Shown piece after piece: positions 8,900 through 17,579 of a stretch of 64,000 nucleotides of DNA. Position 1 is the stretch's first letter, and each line of letters begins with the position of its first letter. Source of the DNA: an uncultured Lachnospiraceae bacterium (GTDB lineage Bacteria > Bacillota > Clostridia > Lachnospirales > Lachnospiraceae); assembly GCA_905201915.1 (NCBI GenBank), contig CAJKQE010000002.1:1-64000 (forward strand), in the 5' to 3' direction. A model generated the notes under the pieces. That model saw only the letters and a program-made list of their open reading frames with translations. It was not told where the DNA came from and made no database searches. A program made the translations under genes and the position numbers.

Positions 8900-10672
8900 T
8901 TAATAGTTCATAAGTAGATATTTTTTGACAATAGGAAAAGGTGCAGGCCCTATTTCCAGAATGTTTTTATGAAAATTTGTCAAATCGAAAGCATCTCCTT
9001 CCAATTCCCGGATTGTGTTTTCGAGAGAAGAAAAATTTAAAAATCCCAGATAGTATTTCAAATAGTTTGCAGGATTTTCTACAATATATTGAAAAATATC
9101 ATGGCAAACGTCTTGTTCTGTGATACCAAAGGGTGATAGAACTTCTACAACATTATTTAAATTCCAGCCTTTGTCATGGATACCGATGTCAAGAAGAGAA
9201 TAAAGGCAAAGGCTGATACAACGGTTTAATCGGAGAAATTCCATTGAAGTAGGACTAATTTTTAGAAATTCTGCACCATATTTGTAAGAACGGTCTTCCA
9301 CAAAAGTAGCCCAGCCCTCGATATAACCGCTGCAGCTAAGGCAGCTTCGGATAGGAGAAGCCCCTTGGTTTCCGAAATAAAGCGTCTGGTAGAGGTGCCC
9401 GGGAAATCCTTCATGAGCCAAAGTAGTAAAGAGTTCAGGGCAAGAAACAGAGGAACTTTTGTTAATATAAATGGTATTAGGAGTGAGAGTATCAATAGGT
9501 GGAGTAAGGTAAAATGCAGGGCTTGAGAATTCTTCCATTGCCTTTGGGACATATTTTACTTCATAATCTTTTACTGTAAGAGAAGGAAAATCGTTTGTAA
9601 TCTTTTTTTGGAGATAGGTGAGAATTTTCTCTGGTTCAATTATTTCTCCGGTAGTTTCTGCCTTTAGGGTTTTCAGCAAATCGGGGTTTTCCTGAGATAA
9701 TTTTTGAACATCATTGTAATATTGTAAAAGTCGTTGGTATAAGTCCTTTTCAATTTCGCTGACGCTGCGATAATCACCCACATCATTTTTAATCAAATAG
9801 GCATAATATGATTTCCCCCTGGGAAGGTGAGAAAGTCCATTTTCATTTTTTCCTGTACCTTTTAGATTATCAAGTTCCTGTGCCAGAAGATGATAAGAGG
9901 GAAAAACAAATTCTTTTAGGAGTTTTTGGTGCATTTTTATGTAGGATGAAACTTGTTTTTTATTGATTTGCTTTTCTTCTTGTAATTTCTGTACGCGTTC
10001 TTGAAACATGGTGTGCAGATAGTTTTCCTCTGAGCTGTCTGTAAAGCTATTACATTGCTGAATAATTCTGTCTGCTGTTGTATCACTCATGAAAAGTCCT
10101 TTTAGGGATTTTTCTTTTTCAAATTTGATAATACTTTTAAAATATTCTGGTATAGAGGAAAGTAAGGAGAAATAGTCTTTTATATCATCAGGAGAACGAA
10201 AAGTATATTCTGCCAGGAGTACGGGAAGCTGTGCCTGAATACCCAGATTTGGGCCGAGAGGTTCAGTCAAAAGATAATCATCTGCCACAGAAAGCTGTGT
10301 AGCAAAAGAAAGTTTTAAAATATCGTAAATCATCTGATTTTCTTTTGAAAGTTTTTCCGGTGTAAAGGAACTGAGATTTTTTTGTAGTTGTTGGAGTTCT
10401 TCTTTTCTCTTTTGAAAGTTTTCTGGTGACAGATCTCCCAGACTGATGGTTGCTTCTTTTATGCCGTAGTTTTCTGGTTTGGCTAAAGTATAATGCAGAT
10501 TTAGAGTATTAGAGGACAATTCATTTTCGAAGAGTTTATCTGTAAATCGCTGGAAACGTGTATCAGAAGAAATAAAGTGGTTTTTAAAACAGAAAAAGCA
10601 AATACCGAAGAGAAAGAAAAGCATCGAACCTAGAAATAAGAGACGGCGTTTCTTTGTAAAGAATTTTTTCAA
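8900..10672 (-). CDS. Membrane-anchored DUF885 family protein (putative metallopeptidase-like)
   Basis: A 590-residue protein of the DUF885 family. The start is TTG at 10672-10670, behind AAGGAG on the minus strand, giving MKKFFTKKRRLLFLGSMLFF; the open frame extends 113 codons further but that part is low-complexity and has no ribosome site. Lys/Arg residues followed by one hydrophobic segment (about residues 10-30) suggest a signal anchor with the domain outside the cell. Near residue 420 is LAHEGFPGHLYQ, the HExxxGH-type motif of DUF885, followed by EGWATFVED, where the Glu may complete a metal site. The substrate is unknown; peptidase or dipeptidase activity is inferred from the motif. 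It is transcribed away from the neighbouring lipoprotein gene. Confidence 0.85.
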   Translation of the reverse strand: MKKFFTKKRRLLFLGSMLFFLFGICFFCFKNHFISSDTRFQRFTDKLFENELSSNTLNLHYTLAKPENYGIKEATISLGDLSPENFQKRKEELQQLQKNLSSFTPEKLSKENQMIYDILKLSFATQLSVADDYLLTEPLGPNLGIQAQLPVLLAEYTFRSPDDIKDYFSLLSSIPEYFKSIIKFEKEKSLKGLFMSDTTADRIIQQCNSFTDSSEENYLHTMFQERVQKLQEEKQINKKQVSSYIKMHQKLLKEFVFPSYHLLAQELDNLKGTGKNENGLSHLPRGKSYYAYLIKNDVGDYRSVSEIEKDLYQRLLQYYNDVQKLSQENPDLLKTLKAETTGEIIEPEKILTYLQKKITNDFPSLTVKDYEVKYVPKAMEEFSSPAFYLTPPIDTLTPNTIYINKSSSVSCPELFTTLAHEGFPGHLYQTLYFGNQGASPIRSCLSCSGYIEGWATFVEDRSYKYGAEFLKISPTSMEFLRLNRCISLCLYSLLDIGIHDKGWNLNNVVEVLSPFGITEQDVCHDIFQYIVENPANYLKYYLGFLNFSSLENTIRELEGDAFDLTNFHKNILEIGPAPFPIVKKYLLMNY

Positions 10673-10821
10673 TATAAGCTCCTTGTAGGGATATTCATTA
10701 TAGTGTATGAAAAAAACAAATATGTATGTGTATTTTTCATGGAAAAGAAGAAAGTCCTGTGTTAATATGCTGTATAGTAGGTAATAATGAGGATAAAAGA
10801 AAAGAGAGAGGAGAAGGCAGT

Positions 10822-12066
10822 TTGATAAAAAGAGGGATATTGTTATGTTTGATGTCTTTATTGTTTTTAGGTGGCTGTCAGAAGAAAGAGAATACTCCAA
10901 ATTTACAGGAAATTCCACAGCAGGAAGAAAACAAAAAACCAGAAGTTTCTCTTTCAGAAAACCTTTGGGATTTTGAATTTTCCATAGGAGAAGATGTATG
11001 GGAACTGCCACTGGAACTTTCTAAATGGGAAGAAAAGGGCTGGAGCTTTGAAGGCAAGCAAGAAGAAACCATGTTGGAAGGAGAAACTTATATAGAAGGA
11101 GAGACTTTAAAAAATCAGGAACAGGAAATTTATGTGGACTTTGTAAATCCTGAAGGGGAAAAGAAACCTTTGAAAGAGTGCTATATAGGAGGAATTCTTT
11201 TAAAACACGAAGAAAAAGATCCTTATTATCAGCTTCCGGGAGGGATTACTCTGGGAGAAAGTACGATTGTTGAGGTGACAGATAAATTTGGAACACCTAC
11301 AGATGAATATGAGGAAAAAGAAGATATCTATATTATGTACGAATATGGAAAATATAAGGAAGCAGAGCTGGTATTTCATGTAGATGATGAAGTGCTGTAT
11401 CAGGTGCGCTTGAAGAATTATCGGGAGCCGGAGAACGAAGAAGAACCGATTTCTGATGAAATACCGGAAGTGGTAAAGGAGTATAAAACACCAGAGGAAT
11501 ATAACGGAGATTTTCAAGAATATATAGTAAAGTACGATGATTTTTTTTATCAAATTCCAGCGCCTGTTTCGGAATTTGTAGAGAATGGATGGACAATTTC
11601 AGAAGAGGGTTCAGATAATTATGTAAAAGCCGGAAGACATGGATATGTAACTTTGGAAAAAAATGGACAGTCTTTGTATGCAGTAGTAAAGAATTACGGA
11701 GAAGAAACTACAAATACTCAAAATACATTTGTGACGAATTTGTCCGGAGATTTTGATGTGACGAAAGTTTTCATTGGCGTAGGAGATGAAATTGTACTGG
11801 GTATGTCGGCAGAGGAAATGAGACAGCGAATGGAGGAAAGTCTTTACGAAAAGGAAGAAGATGAAAAAGGCGAGAATTATTATATATATTCTGATGAAAG
11901 TAAAAAGAATTTTATTCGTATTTTCGTAGATAGGGATTTGCAGCTGGTAAGAGAGATTGAGGTTTCCCACAGTCCGGAGACTTTGTATGAAGGCGAAGAA
12001 AATGAGGATGAACGGATAAATTCTTCTAATACGCTTTTGAATGAGGAGACGATTACAGAAGAATAG
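10822..12066 (+). CDS. Lipoprotein with two tandem homologous-looking domains, function unknown
   Basis: A 414-residue secreted lipoprotein. The start is TTG at 10822 behind GAGAGGAGAAGG; the upstream ATG at 10726 gives an unlikely N-terminus. Signal peptide and lipobox LFLGGC put the lipid-bearing Cys near residue 19. After an acidic linker two similar blocks follow. Block 1 runs from WDFEFSIGEDVWELPLELSKWEEKGWSF and block 2 from IVKYDDFFYQIPAPVSEFVENGWTI. Each continues with a GGI/GV...LG(E/M)S segment and then a YIMYEYG or YIYSDES strand. The protein is very rich in Glu. I do not recognise a named family, so no function is proposed. Confidence 0.75.
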   Translation: MIKRGILLCLMSLLFLGGCQKKENTPNLQEIPQQEENKKPEVSLSENLWDFEFSIGEDVWELPLELSKWEEKGWSFEGKQEETMLEGETYIEGETLKNQEQEIYVDFVNPEGEKKPLKECYIGGILLKHEEKDPYYQLPGGITLGESTIVEVTDKFGTPTDEYEEKEDIYIMYEYGKYKEAELVFHVDDEVLYQVRLKNYREPENEEEPISDEIPEVVKEYKTPEEYNGDFQEYIVKYDDFFYQIPAPVSEFVENGWTISEEGSDNYVKAGRHGYVTLEKNGQSLYAVVKNYGEETTNTQNTFVTNLSGDFDVTKVFIGVGDEIVLGMSAEEMRQRMEESLYEKEEDEKGENYYIYSDESKKNFIRIFVDRDLQLVREIEVSHSPETLYEGEENEDERINSSNTLLNEETITEE

Positions 12067-12163
12067 GAAAAGTTATGAGAAATATGGTGGTAAAAATTAA
12101 GTGTCTGTGATATTCTCTTTATGTGGTCGTTAAATTATTTGAACCAAGGAGGATAAACCCGAG

Positions 12164-13444
12164 ATGAAGAACTCCAGAATTTTAAAAGAAGAATTGTTAC
12201 AGGGGAAATACAGCCAGTTATTTAAAGAAATTTATCTGGATGAAAGCATGCTGGAATATCAGAGTAAAAGATATGCAGATGCAATTACAGAATTTGAGAA
12301 GCTTTATGGTGAAAAGGAAGTAGAAGTTTACAGCGCACCAGGCCGTAGTGAAGTGTGTGGAAATCATACAGACCATCAGTTGGGGAGGGTGCTTGCTACA
12401 TCTATTAATTTAGATGCCATTGCAGTAGTAAGCAAAATAGAAGGAGACCTTATCCGCATTGTATCAGAAGGGTACGATATGGTAGAGGTAGATGTAAATG
12501 ATTTAGAAGAAAAATATGAGGAAGAAGGAACAACAGCAGCTTTAATTCGCGGTGTTGTTGCTAAGGTGAAAGAAGAAGGATACAATGTTGGTGGTTTGGA
12601 AGCTTATATTACCAGTGATGTGCTTATCGGAGCAGGTCTTTCTTCTTCAGCAAGTTTTGAAATTATTGTAGGCACGATGTTATCTGGCTTATTTAATGAA
12701 ATGAGCATCAGCCCTGTATTCCTTGCACAGGCAGGACAGTTTGCAGAGAATGTATATTTTGGAAAACCATGTGGACTGATGGATCAGATGGCATGTTCTG
12801 TAGGTGGATTAATTCATATTGATTTCCAAAACCCAGAGGAGCCTGTGGTAGAGAAAGTTCCAACTGACTTTGAAGCTTATGAATACAGTCTGTGTATTGT
12901 AGATACAAAAGCTTCTCATGCAGATCTTACAGAAGATTACGCACAAATTCCGGCAGAGATGAAGAAAGTAGCAGCTTTCTTTAAAAAGGATGTGTTAAGA
13001 GAAGTAGATGAGAAAGATTTCTACAGCCAGATACCGGGACTTAGGAGTATATTGGGAGACAGACCTGTATTGCGTGCTCTTCATTTCTTTGAAGAAGAAA
13101 AACGTGTACAGTCACAGGTAGAAGCTTTGAAACGTGGAGATTTTAAAGAATTTCTTTCTCTTGTTGAAAAATCAGGAAGTTCTTCTTTTAAATACCTTCA
13201 GAACATTTATACAAATAGAAATGTACAAAATCAGGCAATGTCTATTGCTCTTGGCGTCAGTGAAAGTATTTTAGGAAATCATGGTGTATGCCGTGTACAT
13301 GGCGGTGGTTTTGCAGGGACAATCCAGATTTTTGTGGAAAACAGCTTTGTAGAAGAATACAGAAAAGCTATGGATAAAGTTTTTGGAAGTGGTTCTTGTC
13401 ATGTATTAAAAGTACGTCAGCATGGTGGTATGCAGGTATTGTAA
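12164..13444 (+). CDS. galK: Galactokinase-family GHMP sugar kinase (divergent)
   Basis: Sugar-1-kinase of the GHMP superfamily, 426 residues against about 390 for typical GalK. The GalK signature region reads APGRSEVCGNHTDHQLGR (59-76). Classical galactokinases have G-E-H-T-D-Y, so Glu is replaced by Asn67 and Tyr by His71. The ATP loop GAGLSSSAS (156-164) and GLMDQM with Asp207 (catalytic base) are intact, as is the C-terminal HGGGFAGTIQIF. The extra N-terminal 30 residues are helical. ATG at 12164 follows AAGGAGG. It stands alone between a lipoprotein gene and a terminator, without galT or galE. Galactose is the likely substrate, but the changed sugar-binding motif leaves room for another hexose. 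Confidence 0.85.
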   Translation: MKNSRILKEELLQGKYSQLFKEIYLDESMLEYQSKRYADAITEFEKLYGEKEVEVYSAPGRSEVCGNHTDHQLGRVLATSINLDAIAVVSKIEGDLIRIVSEGYDMVEVDVNDLEEKYEEEGTTAALIRGVVAKVKEEGYNVGGLEAYITSDVLIGAGLSSSASFEIIVGTMLSGLFNEMSISPVFLAQAGQFAENVYFGKPCGLMDQMACSVGGLIHIDFQNPEEPVVEKVPTDFEAYEYSLCIVDTKASHADLTEDYAQIPAEMKKVAAFFKKDVLREVDEKDFYSQIPGLRSILGDRPVLRALHFFEEEKRVQSQVEALKRGDFKEFLSLVEKSGSSSFKYLQNIYTNRNVQNQAMSIALGVSESILGNHGVCRVHGGGFAGTIQIFVENSFVEEYRKAMDKVFGSGSCHVLKVRQHGGMQVL

Positions 13445-13468
13445 TAATAGGAATATAGAAAAAGTTTG

Positions 13469-13497
13469 GGAAGCTCAGAAGATGGGCTTCCTTTTTT
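13469..13497 (+). terminator. Intrinsic terminator after galK
   Basis: Stem GGAAGC (13469-13474) with GCTTCC (13486-13491), then TTTTTT. It closes the galactokinase transcript. Confidence 0.8.
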
Positions 13498-13664
13498 CTT
13501 GGAGTTTAAAAAGAAAAGAGTTTACATAATCAATTTTACAAAATAGAAACGTTGTTGGATGTAAAATATAGATAAAATAGTTTATGTTATCTTTCAAATA
13601 GTCAGAATATTCTCAAATGTAAAAGTGTACAAAAGATGTTGAACTGTTGGAAGTTTCCCACATT

Positions 13665-13748
13665 TTATCCTCAAAGTTATACACACTGAAAAATCCAATA
13701 AATATGGGAAAATTATAGTTATACACTAAGTTATCCACATTATCCACA
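13665..13748 (+). other. DnaA-box cluster in a gene-free stretch
   Basis: The 628 bases between galK and pstS hold no credible gene. Within 84 bases there are five same-strand matches to the DnaA box TTATNCACA. They are TTATCCTCA (13665-13673, 8 of 9), TTATACACA (13677-13685, perfect), TTATACACT (13719-13727, 8 of 9), and two abutting perfect TTATCCACA copies (13731-13739, 13740-13748). No dnaA, dnaN or rpmH gene is nearby. It may be an accessory DnaA-binding cluster of the kind known in Bacillus subtilis rather than the chromosome origin; that is inference. Confidence 0.7.
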
Positions 13749-13941
13749 AAAAAATGTGTGGAAGAATATGATTTACATAATGAAATAAAGAACAAAAGTT
13801 TTGTGTACTTCTTATAAAAAGGCGTTTTTTGTAGAAAAAAGAAGAAAAGATATTGACTTTTTTGAAGTCAAATTTTTAACGAACTATGTTATAATTCACC
13901 GAAATAACGTGAAAACTAAATCTATTATCTGAAAATTTAGG

Positions 13942-14007
13942 TTTACGATAATTTTACAGAAATTTAACGATTTCATGATTGGTGATTTTACAAAACTCCT
14001 TTATAGT
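13942..14007 (+). promoter_or_regulatory. Pho-box promoter of pstSCAB
   Basis: Direct repeats TTTACG (13942), TTTACA (13953) and TTAACG (13964) are 11 bases apart. A further TTTACA (13987) lies 23 bases on, followed after exactly 9 bases by the -10 TATAGT (14002-14007). There is no good -35, as expected when a PhoP/PhoB-type regulator bound to 11-base repeats recruits polymerase. The TTAACR/TTTACA/-10 spacing is the same at the phoU promoter (32624-32678). Confidence 0.8.
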
Positions 14008-14072
14008 AAATGCTGTCGACGAGGAGAAGAATTGAATTTTACAAATAAAGATAATAAAGGAGAGTATTTATT

Positions 14073-15026
14073 ATGAAGAAAAAAATGTTAGCAGCAATTT
14101 TAATGGGAACTATGATATTCGGTTTAGCAGCATGTGGAAATGAAAGCGGAAATGATGAAAATGCAAATAAAGAAACTACAAATAAGGAAGCAACAAATCA
14201 AGAAGCTTCATCAGGAGAAGCTGAAAAAAGTACAGAAGCACCAAAAGGAGAAATTTCTGTAATTTCCAGAGAAGAAGGTTCAGGAACAAGAGGTGCGTTC
14301 ATTGAGTTATTTGGAATTGAAGAAAAGGATGCTTCAGGGGAAAAAATTGACAATACAACAGAAGATGCACAGGTAACAAATAATACATCTGTTATGATGA
14401 CAAGTGTAGCAGGTAATCCTCAGGCAATTGGATATATTTCTTTAGGTTCTTTGGATGACTCTGTAAAAGCTTTAAAAGTAGATGGAGCAGAAGCTACAGC
14501 AGAAAATGTAAAAAGTGATACTTATAAAATTGCACGTCCATTCAATATTGCTACAAAAGAAGGCGTAAGTGAGACAGCACAGGATTTCATTTCTTATATT
14601 TTAAGTCAGGAAGGTCAGAAAATCGTAGAAGATAATGGTTATATTTCTGTTGGAGATGATGCAGCGGCTTATGCGGGAACAAAACCATCTGGAAAAATCG
14701 TAATTGCAGGTTCTTCTTCTATTACACCGGTAATGGAAAAGTTAAAAGAAGGATATAAAGAAGTAAATCCAAATGCAGAAATTGAAATTCAGCAGAGTGA
14801 CTCTACAACAGGTATGGAATCCACAGTAAATGGTATCTGTGATATTGGAATGGCTTCCAGAGAATTAAAAGACTCAGAAATCGAAGCTGGATTAAAAGGA
14901 CAGGAAATTGCATTAGACGGTATTGCAGTTATTGTAAATAATAAAAACTCTATGAGTGATATTACAACAGATCAGGTAAAAGATATTTACACAGGTGAAA
15001 TTACAGAATGGAGCGACCTTCAGTAA
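14073..15026 (+). CDS. pstS: Phosphate ABC transporter substrate-binding lipoprotein PstS, circularly permuted
   Basis: Phosphate-binding lipoprotein of 317 residues; signal peptide with lipobox GLAAC (Cys21), then a Glu/Asn/Thr-rich linker to about residue 57. The order of the two halves is reversed relative to ordinary PstS. SREEGSGTRGAF (65-76), GYISLG (120-125) and RPFNIAT (155-161), normally the C-terminal half, come first. Then follow IAGSSSITPV (211-220), QSDSTTG (241-247), DIGMASREL (257-265), GIAVIVN (283-289) and DIYTGEITEWSDL (304-316), normally the N-terminal half. All ligand-loop motifs are present, so phosphate binding should persist. ATG at 14073 follows AAAGGAG. It is the first gene of pstSCAB, behind a Pho-box promoter. 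Confidence 0.92.
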   Translation: MKKKMLAAILMGTMIFGLAACGNESGNDENANKETTNKEATNQEASSGEAEKSTEAPKGEISVISREEGSGTRGAFIELFGIEEKDASGEKIDNTTEDAQVTNNTSVMMTSVAGNPQAIGYISLGSLDDSVKALKVDGAEATAENVKSDTYKIARPFNIATKEGVSETAQDFISYILSQEGQKIVEDNGYISVGDDAAAYAGTKPSGKIVIAGSSSITPVMEKLKEGYKEVNPNAEIEIQQSDSTTGMESTVNGICDIGMASRELKDSEIEAGLKGQEIALDGIAVIVNNKNSMSDITTDQVKDIYTGEITEWSDLQ

Positions 15027-15047
15027 AGACAGAAAGGGATTAAAGGA

Positions 15048-15920
15048 ATGAAAAATATAAAAGAAACCGTTATGAAATATGTGTTTCTTGTGTGTGCCTG
15101 TGCCTCTATTCTGGCAGTAGCATTAATTTGCATCTTCTTATTTGCCAATGGTATTCCTGCCATTGGCAAAATAGGAGTTTTTGACTTTTTGCTGGGAGAA
15201 AGATGGAAGCCGGGAAACAATATTTACGGTATTTTACCATTTATTTTAGGCAGTATTTATGTAACCGCAGGAGCCGTTTTAATTGGTGTTCCCATTGGTA
15301 TTTGTACAGCTGTTTTCATGGCAAAGTTCTGCCCACCAAAATTATATAAATTTATGAAACCTGCTGTTGAATTACTGGCAGGAATTCCTTCTGTTGTATA
15401 TGGTTTCTTTGGTATGGTAGTGGTTGTTCCTTTTGTTCGTGACTTCTTTGGTATTCAGCTGGGATTTGGGGGAGACGGTTCCAGTATGTTCACGGCTTCG
15501 GTAATGCTGGGTATTATGATTTTGCCTACAATTATCAGTGTGGGTGAGTCTGCAATTCGTGCAGTGCCGGAGAGTTATTATGAAGGTGCTCTTGCTCTTG
15601 GGGCAACACATGAAAGAAGTGTGTTTCGTACAGTGTTGCCAGCTGCAAAATCAGGTGTAATGGCAGGTGTGATTTTAGGTATCGGAAGAGCAATTGGAGA
15701 GACTATGGCGGTTATTATGATTGCAGGAAATCAACCGCGTATGCCAAAAGGTCTGTTTAAAGGTGTTCGTACTTTAACATCAAATATTGTTATGGAAATG
15801 GGATATGCAGCTGATCTTCACAAGGAAGCATTGATTGCAACAGCAGTTGTACTTTTTGTCTTTATTTTATTAATTAACCTGTTGTTCTCATTAGTTAAGA
15901 GGAGGGGAATAAATGGATAA
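15048..15920 (+). CDS. pstC: Phosphate ABC transporter permease PstC
   Basis: Inner-membrane permease of the Pst importer, 290 residues with about six membrane segments. A central periplasmic loop GGDGSSMF lies near residue 145, and the cytoplasmic EAA loop (ESYYEGALALGATHERSV...LPAAKSG) contacts PstB. ATG at 15048. It overlaps pstA by 8 bases, so the two permeases are probably coupled. It lies 21 bases after pstS. Confidence 0.95.
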   Translation: MKNIKETVMKYVFLVCACASILAVALICIFLFANGIPAIGKIGVFDFLLGERWKPGNNIYGILPFILGSIYVTAGAVLIGVPIGICTAVFMAKFCPPKLYKFMKPAVELLAGIPSVVYGFFGMVVVVPFVRDFFGIQLGFGGDGSSMFTASVMLGIMILPTIISVGESAIRAVPESYYEGALALGATHERSVFRTVLPAAKSGVMAGVILGIGRAIGETMAVIMIAGNQPRMPKGLFKGVRTLTSNIVMEMGYAADLHKEALIATAVVLFVFILLINLLFSLVKRRGING

Positions 15921-16764
15921 GATACGTCAGAAACTAAAAATGTATGCCCATCATCCAGCCTCTTTTCTTTTGGCTTTGTTGGTTTGGATTAGTGCAATCT
16001 TTACAGCAGTGACACTGATTTTTATTGTAGGATATATTTTGATAAAGGGTGTGCCGCATTTGACACCACAGTTATTTGAACTGGAGTATAATTCGGAGAA
16101 TGTTTCTATGTTTCCGGCAATTATCAATACGATTTTCATGATTATGTTGTCTCTTTTGGTTGCAGGTCCTTTGGGAATTTTTGCAGCAGTATATTTGGTA
16201 GAATATGCGAAAAAGGGAAATAAACTGGTGTCTGTTGTGCGCGTAACAGCAGAAACACTTACAGGAATTCCTTCCATTGTATATGGTCTGTTCGGAATGT
16301 TATTTTTTGTAACAACACTGCGTTGGGGATATTCTATGCTGGCAGGTGCGTTTACACTGGCAATTATGGTACTCCCTGTTATTATGAGAACAACAGAAGA
16401 AGCGCTTTTGGCAGTGCCGGATACTTACCGTGAGGCAAGTTTTGGACTAGGTGCAGGAAAACTTAGAACTATATTTGTGGTTATTTTACCTTCTGCAGTA
16501 CCAGGTATTTTTTCCGGTGTAATTTTGTCTATCGGACGTATTGTGGGAGAAACTGCAGCTTTGATGTATACAGCGGGAACAGTAGCAGAGCTGCCGGATA
16601 GTGTAATGTCGTCTACGAGAACCTTGTCTGTACACATGTATTCTCTTGCAAGTGAAGGATTGTATGTAAATCAGGCTTATGCAACAGCAGTTGTATTACT
16701 TGTAATTGTATTGGCAGTTAACTGGTTGTCTGGAAAAATTGCCCGCAAGATTAAGAAAGGATAA
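15913..16764 (+). CDS. pstA: Phosphate ABC transporter permease PstA
   Basis: Second permease of the Pst importer, 283 residues with about six membrane segments. It has the EAA loop DTYREASFGLGAGKLRTIFVVILPSAVPG and the conserved GETAALMYTAG. ATG at 15913 follows AGAGGAGGGG within the end of pstC. pstB starts 9 bases after its stop. Confidence 0.95.
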   Translation: MDKIRQKLKMYAHHPASFLLALLVWISAIFTAVTLIFIVGYILIKGVPHLTPQLFELEYNSENVSMFPAIINTIFMIMLSLLVAGPLGIFAAVYLVEYAKKGNKLVSVVRVTAETLTGIPSIVYGLFGMLFFVTTLRWGYSMLAGAFTLAIMVLPVIMRTTEEALLAVPDTYREASFGLGAGKLRTIFVVILPSAVPGIFSGVILSIGRIVGETAALMYTAGTVAELPDSVMSSTRTLSVHMYSLASEGLYVNQAYATAVVLLVIVLAVNWLSGKIARKIKKG

Positions 16765-16773
16765 ATAGAAAGA

Positions 16774-17529
16774 ATGAGTAAGTTTTCGATTTCCAATTTG
16801 GATTTATATTATGATAAAGGAGCTTTTCATGCGTTAAAAAACATAAATCTGGAAATTCAGGCAAATGAGATTACTGCATTTATCGGACCTTCCGGTTGTG
16901 GAAAGTCTACCTTGCTGAAATCTTTAAATAGAATGAATGATTTGGTAGAAGGCTGTCAGATTACGGGAAATATATTGTTAGACGGAGAAGACATTTATGG
17001 AGACATGAATGTTAATCTTTTAAGAAAACGTGTAGGAATGGTATTCCAGAAGCCAAATCCATTTCCTATGAGTATTTACGATAATATTGCTTATGGTCCA
17101 AGGACACATGGTATTCGTTCAAAAGTAAAGTTAGATGAAATTGTAGAGCAATCATTGAGAAGCGCAGCAATTTGGGACGAAGTAAAAGATCGTTTGAAAT
17201 TAAGTGCACTTGGTATGTCAGGTGGACAGCAGCAGAGACTTTGTATTGCAAGAGCATTGGCAGTAGAACCGGAAGTATTGTTGATGGATGAGCCTACTTC
17301 TGCGCTTGATCCGATTTCCACTTCCAAAATAGAAGAATTAGCAGTAGAATTAAAGAAGAAATATACGATTGTTATGGTTACTCACAATATGCAGCAGGCA
17401 GCACGTATTTCTGATAAAACAGCTTTTTTCCTTTTAGGAGAAATGGTAGAATACGGAAATACAGAGGAAATGTTTTCTATGCCTAAGAATAAGAAGACAG
17501 AAGATTATATTACAGGAAGATTTGGTTAA
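16774..17529 (+). CDS. pstB: Phosphate ABC transporter ATP-binding protein PstB
   Basis: Cytoplasmic ATPase of the Pst importer; 251 residues, the normal length. Walker A GPSGCGKST (38-46), Q-loop VFQKPNPFPMSI, signature LGMSGGQQQR, Walker B VLLMDEPTSALDP and the H-loop VTHNMQQAARISD are all intact. It is the last gene of pstSCAB; phoU is not here but at 32757 with phoPR. No clear terminator is seen in the 50 bases before the convergent ANTAR gene. Confidence 0.97.
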   Translation: MSKFSISNLDLYYDKGAFHALKNINLEIQANEITAFIGPSGCGKSTLLKSLNRMNDLVEGCQITGNILLDGEDIYGDMNVNLLRKRVGMVFQKPNPFPMSIYDNIAYGPRTHGIRSKVKLDEIVEQSLRSAAIWDEVKDRLKLSALGMSGGQQQRLCIARALAVEPEVLLMDEPTSALDPISTSKIEELAVELKKKYTIVMVTHNMQQAARISDKTAFFLLGEMVEYGNTEEMFSMPKNKKTEDYITGRFG

Positions 17530-17579
17530 TTGCGTTATATTAAAAAATAAAATATGATTTGGAAAAAGCGCATGAACTA

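Noticed and set aside
8900..11011. A 703-residue DUF885 protein starting at 11011
   Set aside because: The first 113 codons encode low-complexity hydrophobic sequence without a ribosome site and overlap the divergent lipoprotein gene. The TTG at 10672 has AAGGAG and begins a sensible signal anchor.
13665..13748. Chromosomal replication origin (oriC)
   Set aside because: The DnaA boxes are convincing, but none of the genes that usually flank oriC (dnaA, dnaN, recF, gyrB, rpmH) is present on either side. Kept as a DnaA-box cluster only.
13613..13795. Small protein on the minus strand in the gene-free stretch before pstS
   Set aside because: Low-complexity composition, no ribosome site, and it covers the DnaA boxes. 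Treated as chance.
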